Assembly (NCBI RefSeq): GCF_001050115.1
Contig: NZ_CP012024.1
Location: 1,220,001 to 1,284,000 of the forward strand
Length of the DNA: 64,000 nt
Origin: Bacillus smithii
GTDB taxonomy: Bacteria; Bacillota; Bacilli; Bacillales; DSM-4216
Direction of reading: 5' to 3'
The translations under genes were made by a program, and so were the position numbers. This document shows positions 19,428-29,634 of this stretch, piece by piece. Each line of letters begins with the position of its first letter. Position 1 is the first letter of the stretch. The notes under the pieces are model-generated. The model did not search any database and was not told the origin of the DNA. It saw nothing but the letters and a program-made list of their open reading frames with translations.

Positions 19428-20045
19428 TCAGCGGTTTTTCATTTGATTCGATTGATCTTGCTGTTCTTTTTCCAACTTGTGGTCCTGTCGATCAGGTAAA
19501 TTCCTTTTTGGATGTTCGGTTGCCCGGTCGGGGTTTTTTTGTTCCACAATTTGATTCGGAATTTCAGGCATGACTCTGCCGACAATATCGGATAATTCCT
19601 CCATAATCCCTTGAACCGGTCGACCGTTTCGAATATCCGTTTGGATTTCTTTTAGACGAGCGTTCATGTCGGGATCCGCTACTACAACCGCTCTGGATCC
19701 GTATGGATCGTGTTTTAAACTTTCAGCTACCGAATATTTGATGGAACCAACCTGTGATCTGTCAATATTAGGATTGACATCTATTCCTACAACAGCATAG
19801 GGGCCGAGAACAACCGCTCGGGCGTTTTCAACATTTGGTACGCTGTCCGCTAAATTAGCTAAGTGATTCGCTTTTCTTTGCCCACTTTCTCTGTCCAGCG
19901 GACGGGGATTGCTGTTTTTCACTTGCGTGAGTGGCGCGTTTTGATTTGGATTTGGATTTGGACGATTTGCGTTTTCGGCTATATTTCTGTTTCCGGAACA
20001 AGAGGCCAATAATAGAACGGCTAAAAGGAATAGCCAAGTTTTCAA
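19428..20045 (-). CDS. ylaJ: YhcN/YlaJ family sporulation lipoprotein
   Basis: 205 aa. Signal peptide with lipobox LLASC (C16), then an Asn/Pro-rich linker (NRPNPNPNQN) and the YhcN/YlaJ domain (VENARAVVLGPYAVVGIDVNPN through VADPDMNARLKEI). A charged Gln/Lys-rich tail ends the protein. Family members are made under sporulation sigma factors and occur in the spore inner membrane or coat. TTG start behind GAGGTGA. Lies opposite to ylaK, unlike a simple operon with it. Confidence 0.87.
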   Translation of the reverse strand: MKTWLFLLAVLLLASCSGNRNIAENANRPNPNPNQNAPLTQVKNSNPRPLDRESGQRKANHLANLADSVPNVENARAVVLGPYAVVGIDVNPNIDRSQVGSIKYSVAESLKHDPYGSRAVVVADPDMNARLKEIQTDIRNGRPVQGIMEELSDIVGRVMPEIPNQIVEQKNPDRATEHPKRNLPDRQDHKLEKEQQDQSNQMKNR

Positions 20046-20452
20046 TGGATTTCACCTCAAATCTTTCTGATCTTTTTCGTTCTGTTTTTATTTTGCAGGG
20101 ATCTTCCAACTTTATTCAAAAGACTGTGATTTTTTGAAAAGGAAGTCCAATTTTCTGAACTGAAGCAAGAAATTCTTCATATAATAGTAACAAACTAAAA
20201 CGACTGAATTAGCGGGGGTTTATCTCGACATTCTTGAATTTTTTACGTATTAGGGATATGAATGTCGATCTTAAAATCGGCTAAAGCCTACATCAGGTTT
20301 TGAGTTGATGCTTCATGAATCGCGTTGTTGCAGTCGTTTGAAGTCAAAGAGGAGGATGTTGCGACTCTGTAGCTGCAGCCGCCAGAAAACTGCAGTTGCG
20401 AAATTTGCGGCAATCAAAGCTGTATCAAGAAAATGGAGCAGGAGGCATGGAT
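20046..20452. other. divergent region between ylaJ and ylaK
   Basis: About 400 bases without a gene. A TATAAT at 20180-20185 has no good -35 at the right distance. A CTGCAG inverted repeat occurs near 20370-20395. Promoters for both genes should lie here. Confidence 0.45.
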
Positions 20453-21781
20453 TTGGGGAAAATTTATGTTTTAGATACCAATGTCTTGTTGCAAGATCCA
20501 TACGCCATTTTTTCATTTGAAGACAATGAAGTGGTGATACCGGCTGTTGTCCTCGAAGAACTGGATTCGAAAAAAAGGAATATGGATGAAATTGGAAGAA
20601 ACGCAAGACAAGTATCGAAATTAATTGATGGGTTACGACAATCTGGAAAGCTCCATGAAAAAATTCGCCTTCCAAACCGCGGAACGCTCAGAATTGAATT
20701 AAATCATCGTTCATTTCAGCAACTTCAAGAAATCTTTGTGGAAAAAACGAATGATAATCGAATTTTGGCCGTAGCCAAAAATTTATCACTTGAAGAGGCA
20801 GCAAAAGAAAATGGGCGCCCGGTTATATTAGTCAGCAAAGATATTTTAGTCCGTGTAAAAGCTGATGTGATCGGGTTGCAGGCAGAAGATTTTCTGAATG
20901 ACAGAGTGATTGAGTTCAATGATCTTTATACGGGGTTTTTAGAGTGTTATATCTCCAACGAAGCTTTAAACCAATTTTATGTAAAAGGCGAACTTTCTCT
21001 TTCAGAATTAACCCAGCATCCATTTTATCCACATCAATTTCTCATCTTAAAAGATGCGTTGGGAAGTTCCCAATCGGCTATTGGCATAGTGGCTGAAGAC
21101 GGAAAACATGTAAGGAAACTTAAATACAATCAAGAGCCGGTTTGGGGAATTCGGCCTAGAAATGTACAGCAAATAATGGGATTGGAACTTTTGCTAAGGC
21201 AAGATATTCCGCTCGTCACGCTGGTGGGAAAAGCAGGAACAGGGAAAACGTTGCTGGCGCTGGCTGCCGGATTATTGCAGACAGAAGATATGGATTTGTA
21301 TAAAAAGATGCTCGTTGCAAGACCGATTGTCCCTATGGGGAAAGATATCGGCTATTTGCCTGGCGAGAAACAGGAAAAACTAAGACCGTGGACACAGTCG
21401 ATATTCGATAATTTAGAATTTTTATTCAATACCAAAAAACCGGGGGAAATTGACAATATTCTGGCAGGAATGAACTCCATTGAAGTAGAAGCACTGACGT
21501 ATATAAGAGGCAGAAGTATTCCAGAACAGTTTATTATTATCGATGAAGCGCAAAATTTAACCAAACATGAAGCCAAAACCATATTAACGAGAGTTGGAGA
21601 ACGAAGCAAAATAGTTCTAATGGGGGATACCGCCCAGATTGATCACCCCTATTTAGACGAATATAACAATGGTTTAACCTATGTTGTTGAAAAATTTAAA
21701 GATCAAAAAGTGGCCGGACATATTAAATTAATGAAAGGAGAGCGCTCTGACCTTGCACAATTAGCGGCGGATATTTTATAA
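20453..21781 (+). CDS. ylaK: PIN-domain/PhoH-type ATPase (PhoH2)
   Basis: 442 aa in two parts. Residues 1-130 are a PIN nuclease-like domain with the acidic DTN at 8-10 and the conserved TNDNRILA. Residues about 235-442 are a PhoH ATPase with Walker A GKAGTGKT (259-266) and Walker B FIIIDEAQN. Mycobacterial PhoH2 with this fusion acts as an RNA helicase/RNase; the same is inferred. I start at TTG 20453 (MGKIYVLDTN), seven bases after AGGAGG; longer frames begin inside or before the SD. Confidence 0.93.
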   Translation: MGKIYVLDTNVLLQDPYAIFSFEDNEVVIPAVVLEELDSKKRNMDEIGRNARQVSKLIDGLRQSGKLHEKIRLPNRGTLRIELNHRSFQQLQEIFVEKTNDNRILAVAKNLSLEEAAKENGRPVILVSKDILVRVKADVIGLQAEDFLNDRVIEFNDLYTGFLECYISNEALNQFYVKGELSLSELTQHPFYPHQFLILKDALGSSQSAIGIVAEDGKHVRKLKYNQEPVWGIRPRNVQQIMGLELLLRQDIPLVTLVGKAGTGKTLLALAAGLLQTEDMDLYKKMLVARPIVPMGKDIGYLPGEKQEKLRPWTQSIFDNLEFLFNTKKPGEIDNILAGMNSIEVEALTYIRGRSIPEQFIIIDEAQNLTKHEAKTILTRVGERSKIVLMGDTAQIDHPYLDEYNNGLTYVVEKFKDQKVAGHIKLMKGERSDLAQLAADIL

Positions 21782-22068
21782 AAAGCGTTCGCCATCCATT
21801 CTTCGTCCGCGACTTTTGTCTTTCGAGCTCCAAACGTTTTGAAAAAAATAACATCTTTCGGTTGGAAAAGCTTAGCAGCGGCATATGTTAGAAAAGGACG
21901 GCTATCATAGGCCGCTGCTCATTTGTTGTAAAAATACTAGAATTTCAGCCGTTGTAAAGGTGTATGGGCATACAACGGAGTACTGCGCGGATCGGCGTGT
22001 ATCGTTCCCTTTTGCTGTCCAGCCGGATTGTACTGAAAAAATGTTTGTTAGAGAAAAAGAACAGCCGT
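21782..22068. other. short gap between ylaK and ylaL with GC-rich hairpin
   Basis: No gene seen. A nine-bp perfect stem, AGCAGCGGC (21874-21882) with GCCGCTGCT (21911-21919), may terminate the converging transcripts, but there is no T-run. Confidence 0.45.
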
Positions 22069-22569
22069 TTATTCTACGCGAAGTGCTCTGACATGTTTGA
22101 TCGGGTTTTTCTTATTGGAACCGTCTCCAAAATAGATGTGCACAGGACCGTCTTCACGTAATGGCTTGCCGTTTTTGGAAAAACAAAGGATTAAGTCATA
22201 AGCTTTTTCCAATGGAACAGCTTCTTCGCCTTCAGCTGTTTCGATGACCAAAGTGGTTGCATCTTTTTCCGGTTCGGCATTTTTTAAAAATGGGGCCAGC
22301 TTGATACCGAATGTTCCCGTTAATAATTTTTCCTTTTCAAATTTTTTTTCGGTTTTAATAGTAGGCGGAGAGACGGCGCCTTCACGAATTTCCCGTTCCC
22401 AATATTTCGACACTTTTTTCGTATAATCTTCTTCCGTTTCTTCTGTTTGCTGATCTTCTTGATCAAAATATGTATTTAAATCAATGCGTCGATCATCGAA
22501 AATCCATACACCGGCATCCATCGTAACCGGATATTTCACTTTTCCTTTAAATGGAATGATCGTGTTCAT
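22069..22569 (-). CDS. ylaL: conserved protein YlaL
   Basis: 166 aa, soluble, beginning MNTIIPFKGKVKYPVTMDAGVWIFDDRRIDLNTYF as in the Bacillus YlaL family. The middle is acidic and low-complexity (EDQQTEETEEDY). No catalytic motif seen and no function known. SD AAAGGAGG is strong. Transcribed toward ylaK. Confidence 0.85.
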   Translation of the reverse strand: MNTIIPFKGKVKYPVTMDAGVWIFDDRRIDLNTYFDQEDQQTEETEEDYTKKVSKYWEREIREGAVSPPTIKTEKKFEKEKLLTGTFGIKLAPFLKNAEPEKDATTLVIETAEGEEAVPLEKAYDLILCFSKNGKPLREDGPVHIYFGDGSNKKNPIKHVRALRVE

Positions 22570-22787
22570 ACCATGTTCCTCCTTTTCTTTTTCAACTTAA
22601 GTATATCCTTTCAAAGAAGTCTTGTCACATTCTTTTAAAGCTCCTATTATAGAGTAGGGGAAAAGAGAAATAGGAGCATTGAACATCCCGGAAAAGAGCA
22701 ACCTCCTTCCTTTCCCTTGCAAAAAACGAATTTTAACGATAAAATTTCATAATAAGTGATGAATCGCTCGGAAACGGGGGGATTGTA

Positions 22788-23069
22788 ATGGCGTCGGAAA
22801 CGACTTTGGATCACCGGGAAAAGGCCTACTCACTTTTGAAAGCAGACGCAGAGAAAATTTTGCGTTTAATAAAAGTACAAATGGATAACTTAACGATGCC
22901 CCAATGCCCTCTTTATGAGGAAGTGTTGGATACTCAAATGTTTGGCTTATCCCGTGAAATAGATTTTGCAGTTCGATTAGGATTGGTGAATGAAGCAGAC
23001 GGCAAAAAGCTGCTTGATTCTTTGGAAAAAGAGCTGTCTGCCATTCATGAAGCGATCTCAAAGGAATAA
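22788..23069 (+). CDS. ylaN: YlaN (UPF0358), iron/Fur partner protein
   Basis: 93 aa. The segment [37 protein letters not shown] is nearly invariant in the family. YlaN is needed in B. subtilis when iron is scarce, and its relatives bind Fe2+ and interact with Fur. SD GGGGGA before the ATG. Its own terminator separates it from ftsW. Confidence 0.95.
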   Translation: MASETTLDHREKAYSLLKADAEKILRLIKVQMDNLTMPQCPLYEEVLDTQMFGLSREIDFAVRLGLVNEADGKKLLDSLEKELSAIHEAISKE

Positions 23070-23080
23070 ACATGAGTAAG

Positions 23081-23119
23081 AACTCAAACATTACGAAGTG
23101 TATTTGTTTGAGTTTTTTT
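23081..23119 (+). terminator. ylaN terminator
   Basis: Ten-bp perfect stem (23081-23090 with 23105-23114), then a run of seven T. Confidence 0.92.
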
Positions 23120-23190
23120 GTAGATACAAGCAGGAAATTTCAATATCATGTCGAATTTGTGAACAATACATAATAGAATGGAAGAGTAGT

Positions 23191-24342
23191 ATGTTTAAGA
23201 AAATCTTGAAATCTTTTGATTACAGCTTAATAATAGTTTATATCATACTCAGCCTGTTTGGATTGGTGATGGTTTACAGCGCTAGTTCTGTCACTGCAGT
23301 CCAACGGTATGGCGTTCCAAGCGACTATTTTTATTCCAAACAAAAATTGCATATTATGGTTGCTTTTCTGCTGTTTGCTATTATGGCTTTTTTTCCTTAT
23401 AAAGCCTTAAAAAATAGCAAGTTTTTATTCTCTATGATTGCCACCATTACAGCGGGGCTTATCCTTATATTTTTTTTCGGGCATGTTTCCAATAACGCGC
23501 AAAGCTGGTTTCGAGTGGGGTCAAACAGCCTTCAGCCCGCTGAGTTTGCCAAGCTTGCTGTCATTATCTATATGTCAGCTGTATATGCCAAAAAGCAGAA
23601 ATACATCAACTCTTTTGACAAGGGTGTCATACCACCAATTATATTATTGATCTTTATTTGCTTGTTGATTGCTTTACAGCCTGACTTTGGAACGGCATTC
23701 ATTATCTTTATGATCGGCGCAACGGTCATTTTGACGTCAGGAATGAAATTTAAGAATATCGGTAAATTGATCCTTCTGGGTCTGGTGATTAGCCTTCTTT
23801 TATCACCTGTTGTTTTGTTGAAAAAAGACAAGATTTTTACTCCTGAAAAAATGGGGCGTGTGGAAGGTTTTCTAGATCCGTTTAAACAGAAAAGTGACCA
23901 AGGGTACCAATTAGTTAACTCTTATTTGGCTATCGGATCGGGAGGAATTAAGGGGCTTGGTTTGGGACAAAGCGTTCAAAAATTAGGTTATTTGCCGGAG
24001 CCCCATACCGATTTTATAATGGCGGTTATCGCTGAAGAATTAGGGCTTGCCGGAGTAGTGATTGTATTGGGAGGGATTGCCTTTCTGGTATTGAGAGGAA
24101 TTTATACTGGCATACAGTGCCGCGACCCTTTTGGATCCATGTTGGCAGTTGGCATTTCCAGCATGATTGCCATTCAATCTTTTATTAATCTCGGTGGTAT
24201 TTTAGGATTGATTCCTATTACTGGGGTACCCCTTCCTTTTATCAGCTATGGAGGCTCCTCCCTCATTTTGCTGGCCCTATCGATGGGTATATTGGCCAAT
24301 ATTTCCATGTTTAACTATTATGAGAAACACTTTAAGAAATAA
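23191..24342 (+). CDS. ftsW: cell division SEDS peptidoglycan polymerase FtsW
   Basis: 383 aa with about ten transmembrane helices. SEDS signatures present: NNAQSWFRVGSNSLQPAEFAKL, QPDFGTA, AIGSGGIKGLGLGQSVQKLGYLPEPHTDFIMAVIAEELG and the C-terminal GVPLPFISYGGSS. It polymerises lipid II at the septum together with the class B PBP (pbpB, 33 kb downstream). I start at ATG 23191 (MFKKILKSFDYS), as the longer frame to 23098 begins within the ylaN terminator. The SD (GGAAGAG) is modest. The protein is shorter at the C-terminus than B. subtilis FtsW (403 aa). Confidence 0.93.
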   Translation: MFKKILKSFDYSLIIVYIILSLFGLVMVYSASSVTAVQRYGVPSDYFYSKQKLHIMVAFLLFAIMAFFPYKALKNSKFLFSMIATITAGLILIFFFGHVSNNAQSWFRVGSNSLQPAEFAKLAVIIYMSAVYAKKQKYINSFDKGVIPPIILLIFICLLIALQPDFGTAFIIFMIGATVILTSGMKFKNIGKLILLGLVISLLLSPVVLLKKDKIFTPEKMGRVEGFLDPFKQKSDQGYQLVNSYLAIGSGGIKGLGLGQSVQKLGYLPEPHTDFIMAVIAEELGLAGVVIVLGGIAFLVLRGIYTGIQCRDPFGSMLAVGISSMIAIQSFINLGGILGLIPITGVPLPFISYGGSSLILLALSMGILANISMFNYYEKHFKK

Positions 24343-24366
24343 GGCTAGAATAATGTGGCTTATTAC

Positions 24367-24398
24367 GCGTGAAAGCGGTTCACGCGCCTTTTGTTACA
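24367..24398 (+). terminator. probable ftsW terminator
   Basis: CGCGTGAA/TTCACGCG stem with a short loop and CCTTTTGTT tail, 25 bases after ftsW. Confidence 0.55.
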
Positions 24399-24593
24399 TA
24401 GAAAAGGTTGTCCTGCACAAAAGAATAGGGGGTGATCGGTCCTTTCATTAGTGCAGGGCAATAATAAGCCAAATTCAGCAAAATGGTTGCATGGTTCTGA
24501 CCATGGAGATTCTTGTCAAAACCGATCAGCCATTTTGTTACAGGTTTCATAAGACGATATATATAAATATTTTGATTGCATTGGGGGAGAGAA

Positions 24594-27500
24594 ATGATGA
24601 AAAAGATTGAGAAAGTGCTTGTCGCCAATAGGGGTGAAATTGCCATTCGCGTCTTTCGGGCATGCACAGAATTAAATATTCGAACGGTGGCCATCTATTC
24701 AAAAGAAGACTCCGGTTCTTACCATCGTTATAAAGCGGATGAAGCTTATTTAGTCGGTGAAGGAAAAAAGCCGATAGACGCTTATTTAGATATAGAAGGG
24801 ATACTGGAAATTGCGAAGAACGCAGAAGTGGATGCCATTCATCCAGGCTACGGTTTTTTATCTGAAAATATTGAATTTGCAAGAAGATGCGAAGAAGAAG
24901 GAATTATTTTCATAGGTCCGCGGACCGAACATTTGGATATGTTTGGCGACAAAGTAAAAGCCAGAAAACAAGCGCAGCGAGCAGGAATTCCTGTTATTCC
25001 AGGAAGCGATGGACCTGTTTCCGGCTATGAAGAGATTGAAGCGTTTGGGGAAAAATATGGTTACCCGATCATCATTAAAGCAGCATTAGGCGGCGGCGGA
25101 CGCGGTATGCGAATTGTTCATAGCAGTGAAGAAGTGAAAGAAGCTTACGAACGAGCTGCGTCGGAAGCGAAAGCCGCATTTGGCAGCAGTGAAGTCTATG
25201 TTGAAAAATTTGTCCAAAATCCGAAACATATCGAAGTCCAAATTCTTGGAGATAAAGAAGGAAATATCATTCATCTGTATGAACGCGATTGCTCCGTACA
25301 GCGCCGGCATCAGAAAGTAGTCGAAGTGGCTCCTTGCGTTTCTTTATCGGATGAACTTCGCGAAAAAATTTGTGAAGCAGCTGTGCAGTTAATGAAAAAC
25401 GTTCAATACGAAAATGCAGGTACGGTCGAATTTTTAGTTTCGGGCGAAAATTTTTACTTTATTGAAGTAAACCCGCGCATTCAAGTAGAACATACCATCA
25501 CTGAACTGATCACGGGCATCGATATTGTACAAACCCAAATTATGATTGCGAAAGGGTACTCGTTACATAGTGAAAAAATAGGGATTCCAAAACAAGAAAA
25601 CATTCATCTTAATGGATATGCCATTCAATCACGTGTGACAACAGAAGATCCAACGAACAATTTTATGCCGGATACAGGAAAAATCATGGCTTATCGATCC
25701 GGTGGAGGGTTTGGAGTACGATTAGATGCAGGAAATGGGTTTCAAGGAGCAGTCATTACACCTTATTACGACTCGCTATTAGTGAAAGTGTCTACTTGGG
25801 CTCTAACATTTGAGCAAGCGGCTGCAAAAATGGTTCGAAACCTTCAAGAATTCAGAATTCGCGGAATCAAAACAAATATTCCATTTTTGGAAAATGTCAT
25901 GAAACACGAAAAATTTCTGTCAGGGAATTACGACACGTCTTTTTTAGATACAACACCTGAATTATTTATTTTTCCAAAAAGAAAAGACCGTGGCACCAAA
26001 ATGTTAAACTACATCGGAACGATCACCGTCAACGGATTCCCGGGCATTGAAAAAAAGAAAAAACCGGTATTTGACAAACCTCGGATCCCTAAAATTAAGC
26101 ATTACGAGGAAATACAGTCAGGGACAAAACAAATTCTGGACAAAGAAGGGCCGGACGGACTTGTCAAATGGGTGAAAAATCAAAAGAATTTGTTGTTGAC
26201 AGATACCACTTTCCGCGATGCTCATCAATCGCTTTTGGCAACTCGGGTAAGAACGAATGACCTTGTTCGCATTGCCGAACCAACAGCACGACTGCTCCCT
26301 AATTTGTTTTCATTGGAAATGTGGGGAGGAGCTACCTTTGATGTCGCCTATCGGTTTTTGAAAGAAGACCCGTGGGATCGATTGCTGCAATTGAGGAAAG
26401 AAATTCCCAATATTTTATTTCAAATGCTGTTAAGAGCATCGAATGCAGTCGGTTATAAAAATTATCCTGACAATGTCATCCGTGAATTTGTAGCAAAATC
26501 TGCAGATGCAGGAATTGATGTTTTCCGAATTTTTGATAGCCTCAACTGGGTTAAAGGGATGGAAGTAGCCATTGATGCAGTTCGACAATCCGGGAAAATT
26601 GCGGAAGCAGCCATATGTTATACGGGGGATATAGATGATCCGACTCGAACGAAGTACGATATTCAATATTACAAACATCTTGCTAAAGAGCTTGAAAATC
26701 AAGGCGCTCACATTCTCGGCATTAAAGATATGGCCGGCTTATTAAAACCGCAATCCGCTTACAGATTAATTTCTGAATTGAAGGAAACGGTGGATATTCC
26801 CATTCATTTGCATACGCATGATACGAGCGGAAACGGCATTTATATGTACGCCAAGGCAACAGAAGCAGGAGTCGATATTGTGGATGTAGCGCTCAGTTCT
26901 ATGGCTGGTTTGACATCACAGCCAAGCGCGAATACCTTATACTATGCGCTAAAAGGGACGGAAAGAGAACCCGTTGTGAATGTGGAAGGGCTTGAACAAC
27001 TTTCCCGATATTGGGAAGACGTACGCAAATATTACAAAGACTTCGAAAGCGGCATGGTGGCGCCGCATACAGAAGTTTACCAGCACGAAATGCCCGGAGG
27101 CCAGTACAGCAACCTTCAACAACAAGCAAAAGCAGTTGGTCTTGGAGATCGCTGGGATGAAGTGAAAGAAATGTACCATCGGGTTAATATGATGTTTGGC
27201 GATATTGTGAAAGTGACTCCTTCTTCGAAAGTAGTGGGAGATATGGCTTTATTTATGGTGCAAAATGATCTTTCGGAAGAAGATGTGTTGGAAAAGGGTG
27301 AAACGATCGATTTCCCTGATTCTGTTGTTGAATTTTTCCAAGGATATCTCGGACAGCCATATGGAGGATTTCCTGAAAAACTGCAAAAAGTCATCTTAAA
27401 AGAGAAAGAACCCATTACCGTCAGACCTGGTGAATTGCTCGAAAGCGTCGATTTCAAAGCTTTAAGGGATGAACTATTCCATGAACTTGGACGCCAAGTA

Positions 27501-28034
27501 ACCGCTCATGAAGTGATAGCCTACGCATTATATCCAAAAGTATTTTTGGATTATATTCAAGCTGTGGAAAAATATGGCGACCTATCTGTTCTCGATACAC
27601 CGACTTTCCTTTACGGTATGAGATTAGGAGAAGAAATTGAAGTAGAAATTGAAAGAGGTAAAACGTTGATTGTCAAGCTGGTATCCATCGGCCAAGCCCA
27701 AGCAGACGGCACCAGAATTGTCTATTTTGAATTGAATGGCCAGCCTCGTGAAGTGGTCATCAAAGATGAAAGCATTAAATCAACAGTCGCTACAAGAGTA
27801 AAAGCAGACTTGAAAAATAAAAACCATATCGCTGCAACGATGCCGGGTACGGTGATGAAAGTTATTGTTTCGAAAGGGGAAAAAGTTAAAAAAGGCGACC
27901 ATTTAATGATAACGGAAGCAATGAAAATGGAAACGACGGTTCAAGCTCCTTTTTCCGGCGTTGTGAAAGATATTTATGTAAAAAGCGGCGATGCCATTTC
28001 AACAGGTGATTTACTGATTGAGCTGCAAAAATAA
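24594..28034 (+). CDS. pycA: pyruvate carboxylase
   Basis: Biotin-dependent conversion of pyruvate to oxaloacetate, filling the TCA cycle; usually activated by acetyl-CoA. 1146 aa in the standard order: biotin carboxylase (about 1-460, with GGGGRGM ATP-grasp loop), carboxyltransferase TIM barrel (about 530-800, LLTDTTFRDAHQSLLATR), allosteric/PC tetramerisation domain, and BCCP domain with biotin lysine in EAMKMET (K1111). Either ATG 24594 or the next codon may be the start, behind GGGGGA. Single-gene unit with its own terminator. Confidence 0.97.
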   Translation: MMKKIEKVLVANRGEIAIRVFRACTELNIRTVAIYSKEDSGSYHRYKADEAYLVGEGKKPIDAYLDIEGILEIAKNAEVDAIHPGYGFLSENIEFARRCEEEGIIFIGPRTEHLDMFGDKVKARKQAQRAGIPVIPGSDGPVSGYEEIEAFGEKYGYPIIIKAALGGGGRGMRIVHSSEEVKEAYERAASEAKAAFGSSEVYVEKFVQNPKHIEVQILGDKEGNIIHLYERDCSVQRRHQKVVEVAPCVSLSDELREKICEAAVQLMKNVQYENAGTVEFLVSGENFYFIEVNPRIQVEHTITELITGIDIVQTQIMIAKGYSLHSEKIGIPKQENIHLNGYAIQSRVTTEDPTNNFMPDTGKIMAYRSGGGFGVRLDAGNGFQGAVITPYYDSLLVKVSTWALTFEQAAAKMVRNLQEFRIRGIKTNIPFLENVMKHEKFLSGNYDTSFLDTTPELFIFPKRKDRGTKMLNYIGTITVNGFPGIEKKKKPVFDKPRIPKIKHYEEIQSGTKQILDKEGPDGLVKWVKNQKNLLLTDTTFRDAHQSLLATRVRTNDLVRIAEPTARLLPNLFSLEMWGGATFDVAYRFLKEDPWDRLLQLRKEIPNILFQMLLRASNAVGYKNYPDNVIREFVAKSADAGIDVFRIFDSLNWVKGMEVAIDAVRQSGKIAEAAICYTGDIDDPTRTKYDIQYYKHLAKELENQGAHILGIKDMAGLLKPQSAYRLISELKETVDIPIHLHTHDTSGNGIYMYAKATEAGVDIVDVALSSMAGLTSQPSANTLYYALKGTEREPVVNVEGLEQLSRYWEDVRKYYKDFESGMVAPHTEVYQHEMPGGQYSNLQQQAKAVGLGDRWDEVKEMYHRVNMMFGDIVKVTPSSKVVGDMALFMVQNDLSEEDVLEKGETIDFPDSVVEFFQGYLGQPYGGFPEKLQKVILKEKEPITVRPGELLESVDFKALRDELFHELGRQVTAHEVIAYALYPKVFLDYIQAVEKYGDLSVLDTPTFLYGMRLGEEIEVEIERGKTLIVKLVSIGQAQADGTRIVYFELNGQPREVVIKDESIKSTVATRVKADLKNKNHIAATMPGTVMKVIVSKGEKVKKGDHLMITEAMKMETTVQAPFSGVVKDIYVKSGDAISTGDLLIELQK

Positions 28035-28111
28035 GAAATAAAAAAACAGCGAAACATTTTAAATCTTAAGGAAAATGGGTGTGCTTCTTTTTTGAATGAT
28101 TCATCCATGAC

Positions 28112-28149
28112 AAAAAGGCGGCAAACGAAATGGTTTGCCGCCTTTTTTA
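28112..28149. terminator. bidirectional terminator between pycA and ctaA
   Basis: Ten-bp perfect GC-rich stem (28117-28126 with 28133-28142), five A before and six T after. Confidence 0.94.
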
Positions 28150-28159
28150 TGTCGTTTCA

Positions 28160-29122
28160 TTATGAAATAGTTGTTGGACGAGTAGTGGACATTTTTTCTT
28201 TTGCCGGTGATATACCTGGTTCTTTCACGTTGCTTCTTAATACTAACAATACTAAGTAACATAAAAGAGCAAATAAACAAGAAATAAATAAGGCATGCAA
28301 GAGCGCAATATAGAGATTTAAACGGGTATAAATACTTAAAGCGCCAGTAAACACTTGTAAGATCATCAAACTTAACGCAATGATTGAACCCCAATAAATC
28401 ACCCGCTGATTCTTATAATGTTTTACTGCGATATACGTAATATAAGCAATCCACACGAAGAAGGCAGCAGCAGCGAGACGGTGCCCCATTTGTATCCATT
28501 CGTGCATATTGGCAGGAAGTGCGGGCTGCGAATTCACGCATAAGGGCCAATCTTTGCAAATGAGACTGGCGTTTGTGTGCCGGACAAGCGCTCCAGTGTA
28601 CACAACGATGTAGCTGTATATGGTCACTCCGATAATATTCCACTTCATTTTTTTGCTGATTGTCAAAGTAGCGGCATCAAACTTTTTATCTACTTCAAAT
28701 ATCAATAATGTCAGCAAAAATATGGCTGCAAAAGAGATTAATGAAATACCGAAATGGAGTGCGAGAACGAAAGAAGACTGTCCCCAAACGACGGCGGCGG
28801 CACCAATTAATGCCTGCAGCACTAAGAACAAAACGGACATTATAACTAAAAATTTTGTTTCTCGCACATGGCCGATGGCGATCCAAGACCAAATCGATAA
28901 AGCCACTACAAAGATTGAGACTCCACCAGTAACAAATCTATGAGCCAACTCTATCACTGTGGCAACCGTAATGTGATCAGGTATCACCTGTCCCTTACAC
29001 AGTGGCCATGAATGTCCGCATCCCATCCCGGAATGTGTTTTGGTTACCAGAGCTCCTCCTATTAGCACGAAAAGCATACCGAGCGAAGAAAGAACAGCCA
29101 ACCATTTTAATCCTCGATGCAA
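28160..29122 (-). CDS. ctaA: haem A synthase CtaA
   Basis: Hydroxylates and oxidises haem O to haem A for the aa3-type oxidase. 320 aa, eight predicted transmembrane helices in two repeated halves. Key residues seen: IELAHRF in the first half (haem-binding histidine and the catalytic glutamate), ALHFG, and in the second half QMGHRLAA and ALLHALF. The extracellular cysteine pair of the first half ([11 protein letters not shown]) and of the second half (CKDWPLC) are present. TTG start behind GAAGGTGA. Divergent from ctaB, as in B. subtilis. Confidence 0.95.
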   Translation of the reverse strand: MHRGLKWLAVLSSLGMLFVLIGGALVTKTHSGMGCGHSWPLCKGQVIPDHITVATVIELAHRFVTGGVSIFVVALSIWSWIAIGHVRETKFLVIMSVLFLVLQALIGAAAVVWGQSSFVLALHFGISLISFAAIFLLTLLIFEVDKKFDAATLTISKKMKWNIIGVTIYSYIVVYTGALVRHTNASLICKDWPLCVNSQPALPANMHEWIQMGHRLAAAAFFVWIAYITYIAVKHYKNQRVIYWGSIIALSLMILQVFTGALSIYTRLNLYIALLHALFISCLFALLCYLVLLVLRSNVKEPGISPAKEKMSTTRPTTIS

Positions 29123-29634
29123 TGTTATTCACCTTCTTAAATCAGTATTAAAATGTTGTTTTGATGTTTATCACTGTAACGATCATACAGAACAATGAAA
29201 GAAAAAACAATGATTAAGGAAACTATCAAACTTTTTTGACCAAAAATCATGTGAAAATTTTCGCATTTTCGCATCATGATGGATCAAGAGGTATAGCTAT
29301 TATTTTGTTTGAAATCCACCATCCCCGATCTTTATTATCTATCATTGTAATCATTACTATTTTCTTATAAATTTTGAAAGATGAAAATGTTTTAGATGTA
29401 GTAGTAACAAATTAGCCATATTTAGTTCATAATTTGTTCACAAAAGATCGACCGTTGTGTTTTAATATTATATTGACGGCTTTTTATCATTTATTAGGGT
29501 GGGAGTCATAATGAGATCGACCTATTTTGAAAGAGAATTTCCAAAATTTTAGAAGAATGGCTAGAAATAACATCTATAATCATTTATATTAAAAAATAAG
29601 AACATTTTTGTTCTTTGACAAGGAGGAAAAATCG
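29123..29634. other. divergent regulatory region between ctaA and ctaB
   Basis: About 510 bases. A TTGTTCACAAAA element (29434-29445) resembles half of a ResD/Fnr-type site but is not decisive. A mini-ORF with SD occurs at 29511-29552 and a seven-bp hairpin at 29598-29615 sits directly before the ctaB SD. Confidence 0.45.

Noticed and set aside
19284-19499. Plus-strand frame of 71 codons overlapping the end of ylaJ
   Set aside because: No SD, composition unlike the neighbours, and it overlaps a well-supported gene on the other strand.
21885-22161. Two overlapping plus-strand frames between ylaK and ylaL
   Set aside because: No SD for either, both run into ylaL on the other strand, and the peptide sequences look random.
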